Below are positions 29,796-39,901 of a stretch of DNA of 64,000 bases, piece after piece. The notes under the pieces were generated by a model. It did not search any database, had not been told where the DNA came from, and saw nothing but the letters and a program-made list of their open reading frames with translations. This stretch comes from Bacteroidetes bacterium OLB12 (GTDB lineage: Bacteria > Bacteroidota > Bacteroidia > Cytophagales > Cyclobacteriaceae). The translations under genes were made by a program, and so were the position numbers. How positions within the stretch are numbered: position 1 is the first letter of the stretch; the number at the start of each line of letters is the position of its first letter. The stretch lies in contig LNFR01000083.1 of assembly GCA_001567185.1 (NCBI GenBank), positions 18,014 through 82,013 on the forward strand. Reading direction: 5' to 3'.

Positions 29796-29874
29796 AACAC
29801 GTGTATATGCAAAAATACGTGTTCTTTTTGATTTTTTTGCAATTTCATCTGATTTCTGTGGTGTATATTGCGGC

Positions 29875-31044
29875 ATGTCTGTAATTTTTACAACCCCCAG
29901 CCGCATCATCATCACGTGCAGCAAACGCCTTGCTCCTTATTTAGAGCAAGAGGTACGCGAACTTGGCTTTGAACCCACGCGCACATTTATCACCGGGGTG
30001 GAATTAACCGGTACGGTTAATGATTGCATTAAACTTAATTTGAATCTGCGCTGTGCCAGCCAGGTGCTTTATTCATTAAAACAATTCCGGTGCAATGGCC
30101 CCGATGATTTGTACGAAACACTTATTCGCTACCCCTGGGAAACACTCTTAACATCCGATGGCTATTTCTCCGTTACCAGCAATGCCACGCACTTTACGGT
30201 GAACAACGACATGTTTGTGAACGTGAAAGTAAAAGACGCCATTGCCGATCGCATGCGGAGAGAAACCATGCGCAGACCCAACTCAGGTTCTGAGTTAAGT
30301 GGTGCGGTGTTTCATTTATATTGGAAAGACGAGCAGGCTGAAATTTTTTTAGATACATCGGGCGAAACGCTGGCCAAACACGGCTATCGCAAAATCCCCG
30401 GAAAGGCACCCATGCTGGAGGCGCTTGCTGCCGCCACGATCATGGCCACCCGGTGGGATCGCCAATCGGCTTTCGTTAATCCCATGTGTGGATCAGGTAC
30501 CGTTGCAATTGAAGCCGCCATGATGGCCACCAACCGAAGGCCGGGTTTGTACCGAAACAATTATTCGTTCATGCACGTAACGGGTTATGATGCCGCGTTA
30601 TATAAAAACGAATGGAAGAATCTTCAACAACAAATTACCGCTGTACCCGGTTTGCGCATTGTTGCTACGGATATCAGTGAGGATGCTATAAAAATTTCGA
30701 AAGTGAATGCCGGCATTGCCGGTGTAGAATCCATGATTGAGTTTAAGCGTTGCGACTTTGAAGAAACCCCGGTGCCTGATGCGCCTGGAGTCGTTTACTT
30801 CAACCCCGAATATGGCGAACGCCTCGGTGACGTTTCCGCGTTGGAAGAAACCTATGCCCGCATGGGCGACTTCCTGAAAAAGAAATGCCAGGGTTATCAT
30901 GGCTACATTTTTACCGGCAACCTGGACCTTGCCAAAAAGATTGGACTAAAAGCCAGCAAACGAATAGAGTTTTACACCAGTAAGATTGATTGCCGGTTGC
31001 TGGAATATGAATTGTACGGGGGAAGCCGAAGAATCCCCAAATAA
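29875..31044 (+). CDS. THUMP-domain class I SAM-dependent RNA methyltransferase
   Basis: A 389-residue protein related to the N-terminal half of RlmL (23S rRNA m2G methyltransferase) and YpsC. It has an N-terminal ferredoxin-like/THUMP region (CSKRLAPYLEQEVRELGFEP), the SAM motif NPMCGSGTVAIEAAMMATNR near residue 202, an acidic motif II (VATDISEDAIKIS) and the catalytic-loop sequence FNPEYGERLG near residue 308. RlmL has Asn-Pro-Pro-Tyr at that loop; here it is Asn-Pro-Glu-Tyr, which seems to be a lineage variant. It likely methylates a guanine in 23S rRNA. Confidence 0.8.
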   Translation: MSVIFTTPSRIIITCSKRLAPYLEQEVRELGFEPTRTFITGVELTGTVNDCIKLNLNLRCASQVLYSLKQFRCNGPDDLYETLIRYPWETLLTSDGYFSVTSNATHFTVNNDMFVNVKVKDAIADRMRRETMRRPNSGSELSGAVFHLYWKDEQAEIFLDTSGETLAKHGYRKIPGKAPMLEALAAATIMATRWDRQSAFVNPMCGSGTVAIEAAMMATNRRPGLYRNNYSFMHVTGYDAALYKNEWKNLQQQITAVPGLRIVATDISEDAIKISKVNAGIAGVESMIEFKRCDFEETPVPDAPGVVYFNPEYGERLGDVSALEETYARMGDFLKKKCQGYHGYIFTGNLDLAKKIGLKASKRIEFYTSKIDCRLLEYELYGGSRRIPK

Positions 31045-31075
31045 AAAACCGGTCATAACCTGATTATCTTTCAAC

Positions 31076-32929
31076 ATGAAAAAAATTCTGCTCCTTCTCC
31101 TTTTCTGCACCACAGTTTCTGTTTACGGTCAAACCGCTAAGGAAGATTCCACCTTTCTTCGTGAGAACTATGTGAAGATTGAACGCCTGATTCCTATGCG
31201 CGATGGTGTAAAACTTTTTACAGCTATTTACATCCCGAAAGATGCTTCGCAGAAGTATCCGTTCTTATTAACCCGCACTCCTTATTCCTGCGCACCTTAT
31301 GGCGAAGACAATTATCCGCGCAGGCTTACTTCCAACCAGGCTTTGTTTCGGGAGAAATACATTTTTGTAAGACAAGATGTGCGCGGACGGTATATGAGCG
31401 AAGGTCAGTTTGAAGAAGTAACTCCGCACAAGCCGAAGAAATCAAAAAAAGATACAGACGAGAGCAGCGATACTTTTGATACCATCGAGTGGTTGTTGAA
31501 GAACATCCGGAATAACAACGGGCGCGTTGGCCTTACGGGAATTTCATACCCCGGCTTTTATGCTACTGCAGCATTGCCCGATGCCCATCCGGCCCTTAAA
31601 GCCGTTTCGCCCCAGGCTCCTGTTACGGATGAATTTATTGGGGATGATGCCTACCATAACGGAGCCTTTTTCTTGTTGGATAATGCGAGTTTCATGAACA
31701 GTTTTGATGCTCCGCGCAACGGCCCGGTGCAACAATATGGCAGGCTCAGTAACCATCGATTTAAAAACGCCTATGATTTTTATCTTGAACTGGGGCCCAT
31801 CAAAAATGTAAACGAATTATATTTTAAACAGCGCGGTAAAATCTGGAACGAATACCTGGAACACAACACCTACGATGCCTACTGGCAGGCCCGCAACATT
31901 CGTCAGCATTTGAAAAACATTAAACCGGCTGTGCTGGTGGTGGGCGGCTGGTTTGATGCCGAAGATTTATTTGGAGCGCTGCGAACTTACGAAGCCATTG
32001 AAAAACAAAGTCCGGCAAATAAGAATCACCTGGTTATGGGACCATGGACACACGGAGCGTGGGCCGCGGCAACGTGGGATAAATATGCCGGCTACACGTT
32101 TGGCAGCAACACAGCCGATTACTTTAAGGATATTGAAACCCGATTCTTCAACTACTATCTGAAAGACAAGGGTAGCTTTAACCAGGCCGAAGCCAGCATT
32201 TTTGAAACAGGATCCAATCAATGGCGGGAATATGAAAGCTGGCCTCCACGCCATGCAAAATCTGAGAAACTTTATTTGCAGGCGGGAGGTAAATTATCTT
32301 TTACAGCCCCCGAAACAGAAAACACGCACATAGAATATATTTCTGATCCGGCCCGGCCTGTTCCTTACACCGCCAATCACATCGCCTGGCGCGATCCGGA
32401 ATACATGGCGGCCGACCAACGTTTTGTTTCCACCCGCCCCGATGTGCAGGTTTTTCAATCTGAAATTCTGACAGAAGACATTACCCTAAGCGGCCCGCTG
32501 GTTGTAAACTTTTTCTTTTCTACTTCAGGTTCGGATGCAGATTTTGTAGTGAAGCTGGTTGATGTGTTGGCCGAACAGGAAAATGCCCCGGCCAATCCCC
32601 GCGCCCCCAGCCAGGAAGGCTTGCAACAGTTGGTGCGCGGAGATGTGCTGCGCGGAAAATTCAGAAACAGTTTTGAGAAACCCGAGCCGTTTATTCCCGG
32701 TGCGATTACTCCTGTAACGTTTACGCTTAATGATGTGGCCCATACCTTTAAGAAAGGGCATCGCATCATGATACAAGTGCAACACTCCTGGTTTCCGCTG
32801 GTAGATCGCAACCCGCAAAAGTTTATTGACATTAGCAAAGCGGAGGCTTCTGATTTTCAAAAGGCAACACACCAACTGTATTTTTCAAAGCAGTATCCTT
32901 CGCATGTAGAAGTATTGATTTCCCGGTAA
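31076..32929 (+). CDS. CocE/NonD family hydrolase (S15-type)
   Basis: A 617-residue secreted alpha/beta hydrolase of the CocE / X-Pro dipeptidyl-peptidase group. A signal peptide (MKKILLLLLFCTTVSVYGQT) is present. The nucleophile motif is GLTGISYPGFY (Ser near residue 156), the Asp is in GGWFDAEDLFG and the His in GPWTHGAWAA. A C-terminal jelly-roll domain follows (LSGPLVVNFFFSTSGSDADF, ending before YPSHVEVLISR). Natural substrates may be N-terminal X-Pro peptides or acyl esters. The glycerophosphodiesterase starts 16 bases downstream, suggesting co-transcription. Confidence 0.85.
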   Translation: MKKILLLLLFCTTVSVYGQTAKEDSTFLRENYVKIERLIPMRDGVKLFTAIYIPKDASQKYPFLLTRTPYSCAPYGEDNYPRRLTSNQALFREKYIFVRQDVRGRYMSEGQFEEVTPHKPKKSKKDTDESSDTFDTIEWLLKNIRNNNGRVGLTGISYPGFYATAALPDAHPALKAVSPQAPVTDEFIGDDAYHNGAFFLLDNASFMNSFDAPRNGPVQQYGRLSNHRFKNAYDFYLELGPIKNVNELYFKQRGKIWNEYLEHNTYDAYWQARNIRQHLKNIKPAVLVVGGWFDAEDLFGALRTYEAIEKQSPANKNHLVMGPWTHGAWAAATWDKYAGYTFGSNTADYFKDIETRFFNYYLKDKGSFNQAEASIFETGSNQWREYESWPPRHAKSEKLYLQAGGKLSFTAPETENTHIEYISDPARPVPYTANHIAWRDPEYMAADQRFVSTRPDVQVFQSEILTEDITLSGPLVVNFFFSTSGSDADFVVKLVDVLAEQENAPANPRAPSQEGLQQLVRGDVLRGKFRNSFEKPEPFIPGAITPVTFTLNDVAHTFKKGHRIMIQVQHSWFPLVDRNPQKFIDISKAEASDFQKATHQLYFSKQYPSHVEVLISR

Positions 32930-32945
32930 CCATATTTTATTTATC

Positions 32946-33707
32946 ATGAAATTACTCTTTGTCTGTTTGCTTTTGGGAAGTTTAGCCATGACTCCACAGC
33001 CACCTAAAACCAAAGTAATCGCCCACCGCGGTGCGTGGAAAAATACGAACGTGCCTGAAAATTCAATTGCTGCCTTGCAACATGCTATCGCACTGAAATG
33101 CTATGGCAGCGAGTTTGATGTACACCTGAGTGCCGACTCGGTTCCGTTCGTGTTGCACGATCATTCCATTCAGGGTGTGTTTATTGAAAAGACCTCCGCA
33201 GCCGAGTTATCAAAAATAAAATTGAGCAATGGCGAAACGTTGCCCACGCTTGAGTCTTATCTACTCGCAGGAAAAAATCAAACACAAACCAGGCTCATTC
33301 TCGAAATCAAAACCTCGCAGCTTGGCAAAGCCCGTTCACTTGCTTTAACCAAAAAATGTGTGGAGCTGGTAACCAAAGCGGGCGTGGCTTCTATCACTGA
33401 TTACATTGCCTTTGATTTTGATGTGTGCCTGGAAGTAAAAAAACTTTCGCCCCGCGCCCATGTGCAATACCTGAATGGCGATAAAACACCCGGGCAATTG
33501 GCTGCTGCCGGATTGGATGGGTTTGATTATCACTTTAGTGTGTTACAGAAAAACGAAAGCTGGTTAGCCGATGCACATCAGCGTAAGCTAAGCACCAACG
33601 CGTGGACGGTGAATGATGAAACCATTATGCAGTGGCTGATGGATCGCCACGTGGAAATGATTACCACCAACGAGCCCGAAAAGCTGATTCAGCTTTTAAA
33701 CAAATAA
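32946..33707 (+). CDS. Glycerophosphodiester phosphodiesterase
   Basis: A 253-residue GDPD-family enzyme that splits glycerophosphodiesters into glycerol-3-phosphate and an alcohol. It has a short signal peptide (MKLLFVCLLLGSLAMTPQP). The TIM-barrel signature is VIAHRGAWKNTNVPENSIAA with the metal ligands EFDVHLSAD and catalytic His in VLHDHSI; the C-terminal NAWTVNDETIMQWLMDR also fits. It ends at 33707, two bases before palindromic repeat copy B. Confidence 0.85.
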   Translation: MKLLFVCLLLGSLAMTPQPPKTKVIAHRGAWKNTNVPENSIAALQHAIALKCYGSEFDVHLSADSVPFVLHDHSIQGVFIEKTSAAELSKIKLSNGETLPTLESYLLAGKNQTQTRLILEIKTSQLGKARSLALTKKCVELVTKAGVASITDYIAFDFDVCLEVKKLSPRAHVQYLNGDKTPGQLAAAGLDGFDYHFSVLQKNESWLADAHQRKLSTNAWTVNDETIMQWLMDRHVEMITTNEPEKLIQLLNK

Positions 33708-33708
33708 A

Positions 33709-33797
33709 AGAGGTTGTCTTAAAAGTTACATTTCATCGCGGATTTATTCCGCGATCCCGGCACATGGCCCTGATTTGTAACTACTGAGACAACCTCT
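33709..33797. repeat. Palindromic intergenic repeat, family 1, copy B
   Basis: An 89-base element with inverted ends AGAGGTTGTC (33709-33718) and GAGACAACCTCT (33786-33797), an inner inverted pair around AAAGTTAC and GTAACTAC, and the shared core palindrome ATCGCGGATTTATTCCGCGAT at 33735-33755. It fills the space between two convergent genes, starting 2 bases after one stop codon and ending 9 bases before the other, so it may also end transcription from both sides. Confidence 0.75.
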
Positions 33798-33806
33798 GCC
33801 AATTTT

Positions 33807-34295
33807 TTAATACCGTTTTTGAAAATCTTTATCGCTCAGATTAAACCGTGCCATCGTAGCTTCGTAGTCGGCATAGTTTGGTCTGCCCACTAAATCGGCC
33901 GGAACTACCACCACTCTAAAAACCTGATCGTCCGTCCACTCGCTACTCAATGCGGACAATGGGAAGGTTGCATCCATAAAGATGTTTACATCCACATCGG
34001 TAAAATCAAAATTGTATTGCAGCAGCCCTTCTTCAAAGAAAACCTGCTGCGGCAACAAGCGCCAGATGTCTTTACCGTTTTCTGAACCCCAAAGTGCATA
34101 CACCAGGGTTACATCCGATGCCAGTACATTAAATCCATACTCTTCCAGGTGGGCGTAATTATTTGCCTCATTAAAATCGACCTGAATTTCAAATGCCTTG
34201 GAGGCAATAATTTCGCCATCCTCACCGGGAGGGCCCATCGGGCCTTCGCATGCAAATCCCACAACAGCTATCAACAAAAACATTAATTTTTTCAT
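33807..34295 (-). CDS. Lipoprotein with a short collagen-like segment
   Basis: A 162-residue protein with a lipoprotein signal (MKKLMFLLIAVVGFAC) whose Cys is residue 16. The mature part begins EGPMGPPGEDGE, three collagen-like Gly-X-Y triplets, then a mixed beta-rich domain (FEIQVDFNEANNYAHLEEYG) with no recognised family. Short collagen-like starts of this kind occur in many Bacteroidota surface lipoproteins. Function unknown. Confidence 0.7.
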   Translation of the reverse strand: MKKLMFLLIAVVGFACEGPMGPPGEDGEIIASKAFEIQVDFNEANNYAHLEEYGFNVLASDVTLVYALWGSENGKDIWRLLPQQVFFEEGLLQYNFDFTDVDVNIFMDATFPLSALSSEWTDDQVFRVVVVPADLVGRPNYADYEATMARFNLSDKDFQKRY

Positions 34296-34502
34296 CTGTA
34301 ATTAATTTTTAGAGTAATACACATAACCAAAAAAGTACCAAACCTGGAATTATATACGATTTATGGGCTGTTGGTTCAGGTTCTGGCATAACTACCACCC
34401 GCCAAACCACATGTATAGCCCGGTGGCCCATTTTATCCACTGGTATAAACGCTGTTGGTAATACAAGTAAAGACTGTAATCTTGCCTTATAATTTCTAAT
34501 CT

Positions 34503-35972
34503 ATGAATCGCATCTTTATTTCTTTCTTTATTCTTTCCTGTGTGCTTGTGGCGCAAGCACAGGAACGCGCACTCCCAGCCGAATCGGCTGTAACTTCTAC
34601 CAGCCAGGTAAACATTAAAGGCAAGGTTGTTCCTTATAAAGTAACTGCGGGTACGCAACCTGTATGGAATGCCGAGGGTAAACCCAGCGCGGCCTTGTTC
34701 TATACCTACTATGAACGTACTGATGTGAGCGATAAAAGCCGCAGGCCATTGGTGATTTCATTCAATGGCGGCCCGGGCTCAGCATCGGTGTGGATGCACA
34801 TTGCCTACACCGGCCCTAAAGTATTAAATATCGACAGTGAAGGTTATCCTGTTCAACCGTATGGTGTAAAAGATAATCCACATTCGATATTGGATGTTGC
34901 TGATATTGTGTACATCGATCCGGTGAACACGGGCTTCTCCCGCATCCTGGATCCGAAAGCAGAAAAGTCAACCTTCTTTGGTGTGAATGCCGACATCAAA
35001 TACCTGGGCGATTGGCTCGATAACTTTGTTTCGCGTGTAGGGCGTTGGACTTCCCCAAAATATCTAATTGGTGAAAGCTATGGCACCACGCGTGTGTCTG
35101 GGCTTGCCCTGGAACTTCAAAACAACCATTGGATGTATTTGAATGGGGTAATTTTGGTATCGCCAACTGAACTGGGTATTAAGCGCGATGGCCCGGTTAA
35201 CGATGCGCTTTCATTGCCCTACTATACAGCTACAGCGTGGTATCATAAAAAACTACCTGCCGATCTTCAGGCAAAAGATTTAATGGATGTATTGGCTGAA
35301 TCTGAAAAGTTTACCATTGATGAATTTATTCCTGCGTTATCCAAAGGTGGATTTATCGATCCCGCAAAGAGAAAAGAAATCGCAGGCAAAGCCGCCCGGT
35401 ATTCTGGTTTAAAGGAAGAATCGGTTTTGAATCACAACTTAGCCGTGCCCACTCAATATTTCTGGAAAGATTTATTGCGCACCGAAGGATTTACCGTGGG
35501 CCGCCTGGATTCGCGCTACAAAGGAATTGATAAAATGGCAGCCGGTGAGCGTCCCGATTTTAATTCCGAGCTCACTTCGTGGTTGCATTCGTTTACACCT
35601 GCCATTAACTACTACCTGCGCGATGTGCTGAAGTACAAAACCGATTTGCAATACAATATGTTTGGCCCGGTACACCCTTGGGATAACACAAGAGATAACA
35701 CGGGTGAAAACCTGCGTTTGGCTATGGCCGAAAATCCATACCTGCACGTAATGATTCAATCCGGGTATTACGATGGCGCCACTACCTACTTCGATGCCAA
35801 GTATTCCATGTGGCAACTTGATCCATCTGGTAAGATGAAAGACCGGCTTCGTTTTGAAGGCTACCGCAGCGGGCACATGATGTACCTGCGGGCCGAAGAT
35901 CTGGTTTCGAGCAACGACCACATTCGTGATTTTATCAAGAAGTCGACTGCAACAGGATCGGCTAAGTATTGA
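34503..35972 (+). CDS. S10 family serine carboxypeptidase-like protein
   Basis: A 489-residue exported serine peptidase of family S10. The signal peptide is MNRIFISFFILSCVLVAQAQ. The oxyanion-hole sequence FNGGPGSASVWMH is near residue 90, the nucleophile in LIGESYGTTRVSG near 191, the Asp in SGYYDGATTYFD near 421 and the His in YRSGHMMYLR near 457, the complete S10 triad. It would release C-terminal residues from peptides in the periplasm. The upstream 207 bases are a divergent promoter region. Confidence 0.85.
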   Translation: MNRIFISFFILSCVLVAQAQERALPAESAVTSTSQVNIKGKVVPYKVTAGTQPVWNAEGKPSAALFYTYYERTDVSDKSRRPLVISFNGGPGSASVWMHIAYTGPKVLNIDSEGYPVQPYGVKDNPHSILDVADIVYIDPVNTGFSRILDPKAEKSTFFGVNADIKYLGDWLDNFVSRVGRWTSPKYLIGESYGTTRVSGLALELQNNHWMYLNGVILVSPTELGIKRDGPVNDALSLPYYTATAWYHKKLPADLQAKDLMDVLAESEKFTIDEFIPALSKGGFIDPAKRKEIAGKAARYSGLKEESVLNHNLAVPTQYFWKDLLRTEGFTVGRLDSRYKGIDKMAAGERPDFNSELTSWLHSFTPAINYYLRDVLKYKTDLQYNMFGPVHPWDNTRDNTGENLRLAMAENPYLHVMIQSGYYDGATTYFDAKYSMWQLDPSGKMKDRLRFEGYRSGHMMYLRAEDLVSSNDHIRDFIKKSTATGSAKY

Positions 35973-36008
35973 TGGTTAGGTCTCGGCGGAACGCCCGGAC
36001 GACCTATA

Positions 36009-36482
36009 TCATTTCATTTTCAGGATTCTTCTTAAGGCGAGAATATCTTGTTGATCAACCAGGCCTTTTTCATCTTTCCTGTTCAGGCTTTCCTTATTCT
36101 TTAACAGATCTCTCAGGTCAATCACCTTCAATTTCAAATCATCTATCTTATGAACCTGAGCGTTTCTAAATACGGTCTCCACATCAAGACCAATTGTATA
36201 GGTAAGAATATCTACCGCATCGGGTTCCATCCCAAAAGTAAAGACATTTTGTGAAGCAAAATCTTCAGGTGCGATCCCTGAGGTATCAAGTTTAAGAGCC
36301 TTAAAGGCCTTCATAATGCGCTCACCGTTTGCAAGAGTCGGCTTCACGAGTATGTCTATGTCAGCGGTTGTTCTTCTTACCCCATAAAAAACAGCCGCAT
36401 GTCCTCCCATCAAAACAAACTCCACCTCTTCATCCAAGAACTTCTGAATAATTCTTTTATGCGTTTTCCCAAAAAAACTCAT
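36009..36482 (-). CDS. Nucleotidyltransferase-fold protein (AbiEii/DUF6036-like)
   Basis: A 157-residue protein with the minimal nucleotidyltransferase pattern: VEFVLMGGHAAVFYGVRRTT followed by ADIDILVKP, the second acidic motif in DAVDILTY, and a C-terminal helical tail ending with DQQDILALRRILKMK. It follows a 66-residue protein with a four-base overlap, so the two probably form a toxin-antitoxin-like pair. The target is unknown; related proteins modify tRNA or proteins. Confidence 0.65.
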   Translation of the reverse strand: MSFFGKTHKRIIQKFLDEEVEFVLMGGHAAVFYGVRRTTADIDILVKPTLANGERIMKAFKALKLDTSGIAPEDFASQNVFTFGMEPDAVDILTYTIGLDVETVFRNAQVHKIDDLKLKVIDLRDLLKNKESLNRKDEKGLVDQQDILALRRILKMK

Positions 36483-36679
36483 TCAAATTTCCTTTTAGTA
36501 ACCTTCAATCCCTTAAGCGTAAGTTTATTGTATCGGGAGCCCCAGATTCGCTTACGCATTATTTCGTGAAGTTGTAATCGCTGAGCCGGTGTAAGCTTTA
36601 AGAACTCCAGATCCTTTCGCTGCTGCTCTTCCTCGAATGTTACCTTTATTAGCTTCTGTTTTGAGTTTGCTGGTTTCAT
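36479..36679 (-). CDS. Small basic protein paired with nucleotidyltransferase
   Basis: A 66-residue charged protein (MKPANSKQKLIKVTFEEEQQ at the start, RIWGSRYNKLTLKGLKVTKR near the end). It has no recognised domain. Its stop overlaps the start of the nucleotidyltransferase-fold gene by four bases, the arrangement of antitoxin-toxin pairs, so I suggest a partner or antitoxin role from context alone. Confidence 0.5.
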   Translation of the reverse strand: MKPANSKQKLIKVTFEEEQQRKDLEFLKLTPAQRLQLHEIMRKRIWGSRYNKLTLKGLKVTKRKFE

Positions 36680-36856
36680 AGGCGTATTAAAATTAGCGGA
36701 ATCTACTCATTCGTTCAAATTGTAACTTATCTCTTTATAGTCAAAAGGATTGACCCTTCACTTCTATTGTTGAGTTAAATCGCCTGCATTTTCTTCCAGC
36801 CATTGCGAGGGCAGAAGGTGCGCTGAAGGCATAGCCCCAACATGTTTCTGATGCGA

Positions 36857-36958
36857 TCATTCATACTTTAACGACTTGACCGGATTAGCCAGAGCCGCGC
36901 CCAACGATTGAATGGAAACAATCAGTACCGTAAGTAACAACATAGATACCTTTGTGAA
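36857..36958 (-). pseudogene. Remnant of a MacB/FtsX-type ABC permease C-terminus
   Basis: Minus-strand reading from 36958 gives about 33 codons: a hydrophobic helix (SMLLLTVLIVSIQSLG) followed by AALANPVKSLKYE and a stop at 36857-36859. The ANPVxSLRYE tail right after a last membrane helix is the standard end of Bacteroidota FtsX-domain permeases. The frame has a stop directly upstream and no other part of the gene is present. This is the only content I see in the 332-base gap between 36680 and 37011. Confidence 0.6.
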
Positions 36959-37011
36959 TCATGTTCTCTAAAGAAAACTAATCCATATCTTTCGACCAAG
37001 ATTTAATTTCT

Positions 37012-39901
37012 ATGAAAATACTTTTACTCCTGGTCGCAATTGTGGCTTCCCAGTATTGTATAGGACAAGATAGTATGTGGGGAATGACCTCTGGTGGAGG
37101 GAGAGACGGATTGGGGGTTATCTTTAAAACGGATGCCAATGGTCTCAATCCCTCAGCTGAGATGGCTTTTACTTCAGAGGCACCGGGGGCAGTTCCTTTA
37201 AATACGACATTATGTCCACTGAACGGGAAGCTTTATGGATTGACTTCCGAAGGAGGTTCGCATAACCGAGGGGTAATATTTGAGTTCGACCCGGCTAGTT
37301 CAGTATATAAACCGCTTCAATCCTTTCAGGGACCTAATGGAAGCGCCCCACGGGGAAGCCTCATCGTAGGGGCTAACGGAAAATTATACGGTATGACCTC
37401 CGCTGGTGGAAATACCGATGATGGCGTTCTATTTGAATATGACCTCTCAACTAATGAACTCAATAAAAAATTTGATTTTAGTTCAACTCAGGGAGCAATT
37501 CCTCATGGAAGTCTTACCCTTTCAAGCACCGGTTCTCTTTTAGGATTGACGTACAGTGGTGGTGAAAATGGCCGGGGTGTTCTTTTCGAGTATAATCCTA
37601 TAACGAATGACTATGTGATTTTGCATCAGTTTGAAATTTTATCAGGCGGCCATCCAAAAGGAGATTTGCTTTTAACCAACGGGAAGTTGTATGGTCTAAC
37701 CTATATGGGGGGTCTGAACGGTAAGGGTGTTATTTTTCAATTTGATCTCTCAACAAAAGACTATAGCGCTATACAAGAATTTGGAGGAGACATTGGAGAA
37801 TACCCGGAAGGATCACTTATACAAGCATCAAATGGCTTGCTGTATGGAAATACCCAGGCTGGTGGCGATTCTGGCAATGGCGTACTCTTTGAATTCAATC
37901 CAGAGTTAGGAGTGGCATCAAAAATGTATGATTATACTTACTCCACAGGCTACAATGCTATCGGTAAGCTTACAGAGGCCCAACCCGGAAAATTAATTGG
38001 GTTAGCTCGATCAGGAGTAATTTATGAATACGACCTATTATCAGGTATCTATTCTGCAAAAATAAATCTCAATAACGTGGCGGGAGGAGGAAGCGCTCCG
38101 CTGGGAGGTCTTATATTACACACAGACAACAAATATTACGGTTTGACTTCTGCAGGTGGATCAGAAAATGCTGGTGTTATTTTTGAATATCAACTCTCTT
38201 CAAATACCTACAATAAGCTCCTTGACTTTAATCGCATTATAAATGGTGGTGGCCCTAGAAGCAAACTGGTTCAAGCGGAAACAGGGAAACTCTATGGGAT
38301 GACGCCAAAAGGAGGAGCCCATGGTTTAGGAACCATCTTTGAATTTGATCCTTACACACGCGAGTTCCACAAAAAATTGATTTTGATGGACTCAATGGGC
38401 AGGCGCCAAACGGTGGGTTTATATTAGCCTCCAATAAAAAGTTATACGGATTAACTCGAACCAGTCTAAGCTACCCCGGGGCATTAATTGAATATAGCCC
38501 TTATGAAAACACCGTTGTAGTGAGACATTTTTTTGATGGACTTTTTACTGGTGCGGGCCCAAATGCTAACCTGATCGAATCAGAAAATGGCAAATTATAT
38601 GGAATGACAAGCAGGGGGGTGTTTATAATCGAGGTGTTATTTTTGTGTTTGATCCTAATACAAATAGTTTGGAAAAGTTATATGACTTTAATCCAACAGA
38701 TGAAGGACACGCACCGCTTGCGAGCCTTGTTGAATTTAATGGAATACTCTACGGTACAACAAATGGCGGTGGTAGTTTTAATCTGGGAATAATATTTTCT
38801 TTTGATCCGGATACTAAGGCCTTTCAAAAATTATTTGATTTTGACATTACCACAGGTTATGCTCCACAAAGCAGCCTGACAAATGTTAACGGAAAGTTAT
38901 ATGGAACCACCTCTGCTGGACCCGGTTTTTTATTTGAGTTTGATCCCTCTAACAATGCTTTACAAAATAAGGTTGAGTTTAACGGAGTGAATGGGTACCA
39001 ACCAAGTGGAGATTTATACTTGTCACCCAATGGAAAATTGTACGGCACAACTCAATATGGTGGGGTTAATAATAGGGGTGTGTTGTTTGAGTTTAATCCT
39101 GAGAATGGTGCTTTTGAAAAGAAAATAGATTTTGATGGATTAATCGGGTCATATCCGACAGCCGCAGGACTTACCCTGGTTAAATCACGCCAAGATCAAG
39201 AAATAAGTTTCGCAACTATTGGAGATAAAACGATGGGGGATCCTCCATTTACAATAAATGCCACATCTTCATCATCATTAGGTGTTTCCTTTTTCACTAC
39301 CTCCAATAAAATAGAACTAAACAATAACGAGGCAAAAATTCTGTTTCCGGGAAGGGCTTCAATAACTGCAAAACAAGAAGGGAACATTGATTTTAATCCG
39401 GCACAAGATGTAACTCAAGATTTCTGTATTAATCCTGAAAAACCAGTCGTAACACTCGATAACACAAGTGTTTTGCATCCTGTCTTAATTTCAAGTTCAT
39501 CGCACTCTAACCAATGGTATAAGGATGGTGTTATTATTTCAGGAGCAGCATCTCAGAATTATACGGTAAATTCATCTGGCATCTATTATGTTGTGGTGTC
39601 GATAGAGGGATGCACAAACCAATCAAACGACCAACCTGTCATCATCACGGGTATTGAAGATCGTACAGCGCATCAACTTAATATTTCACCGAATCCAGCA
39701 GATCAACGTGTCACTATAACTTTACCTGGCAGCAGCCACAAGGCATTGAAAATATTTTCAATTGCTGGCAAAGCAATGTATAACCAAAGTCATTCATTAA
39801 ATGAAGTAACTATAGATATTAATTCATATCCTGCTGGTTATTACATTACAATTGTTTCCACGGATGCAGGGTTCTACTACGGACGGTTTGTTAAGAAATA
39901 A
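37012..39901 (+). CDS. T9SS-sorted protein with GloVer-type beta repeats (two frameshifts)
   Basis: About 963 residues after correction. A signal peptide (MKILLLLVAIVASQYCIGQ) is followed by some 15 repeats of about 50 residues built on GKLYGMTSxGGxxxxGVIFEFDP, the tandem GloVer-type pattern. Next comes an Ig-like stretch and a C-terminal T9SS type A sorting domain (LNISPNPADQRVTITLPG to YYGRFVKK). The frame breaks at the A run 38371-38376 and the G run 38614-38619, each one base short; both repairs restore a repeat. It should be an outer-membrane-secreted, surface or released protein; repeat function is unknown. Confidence 0.8.
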
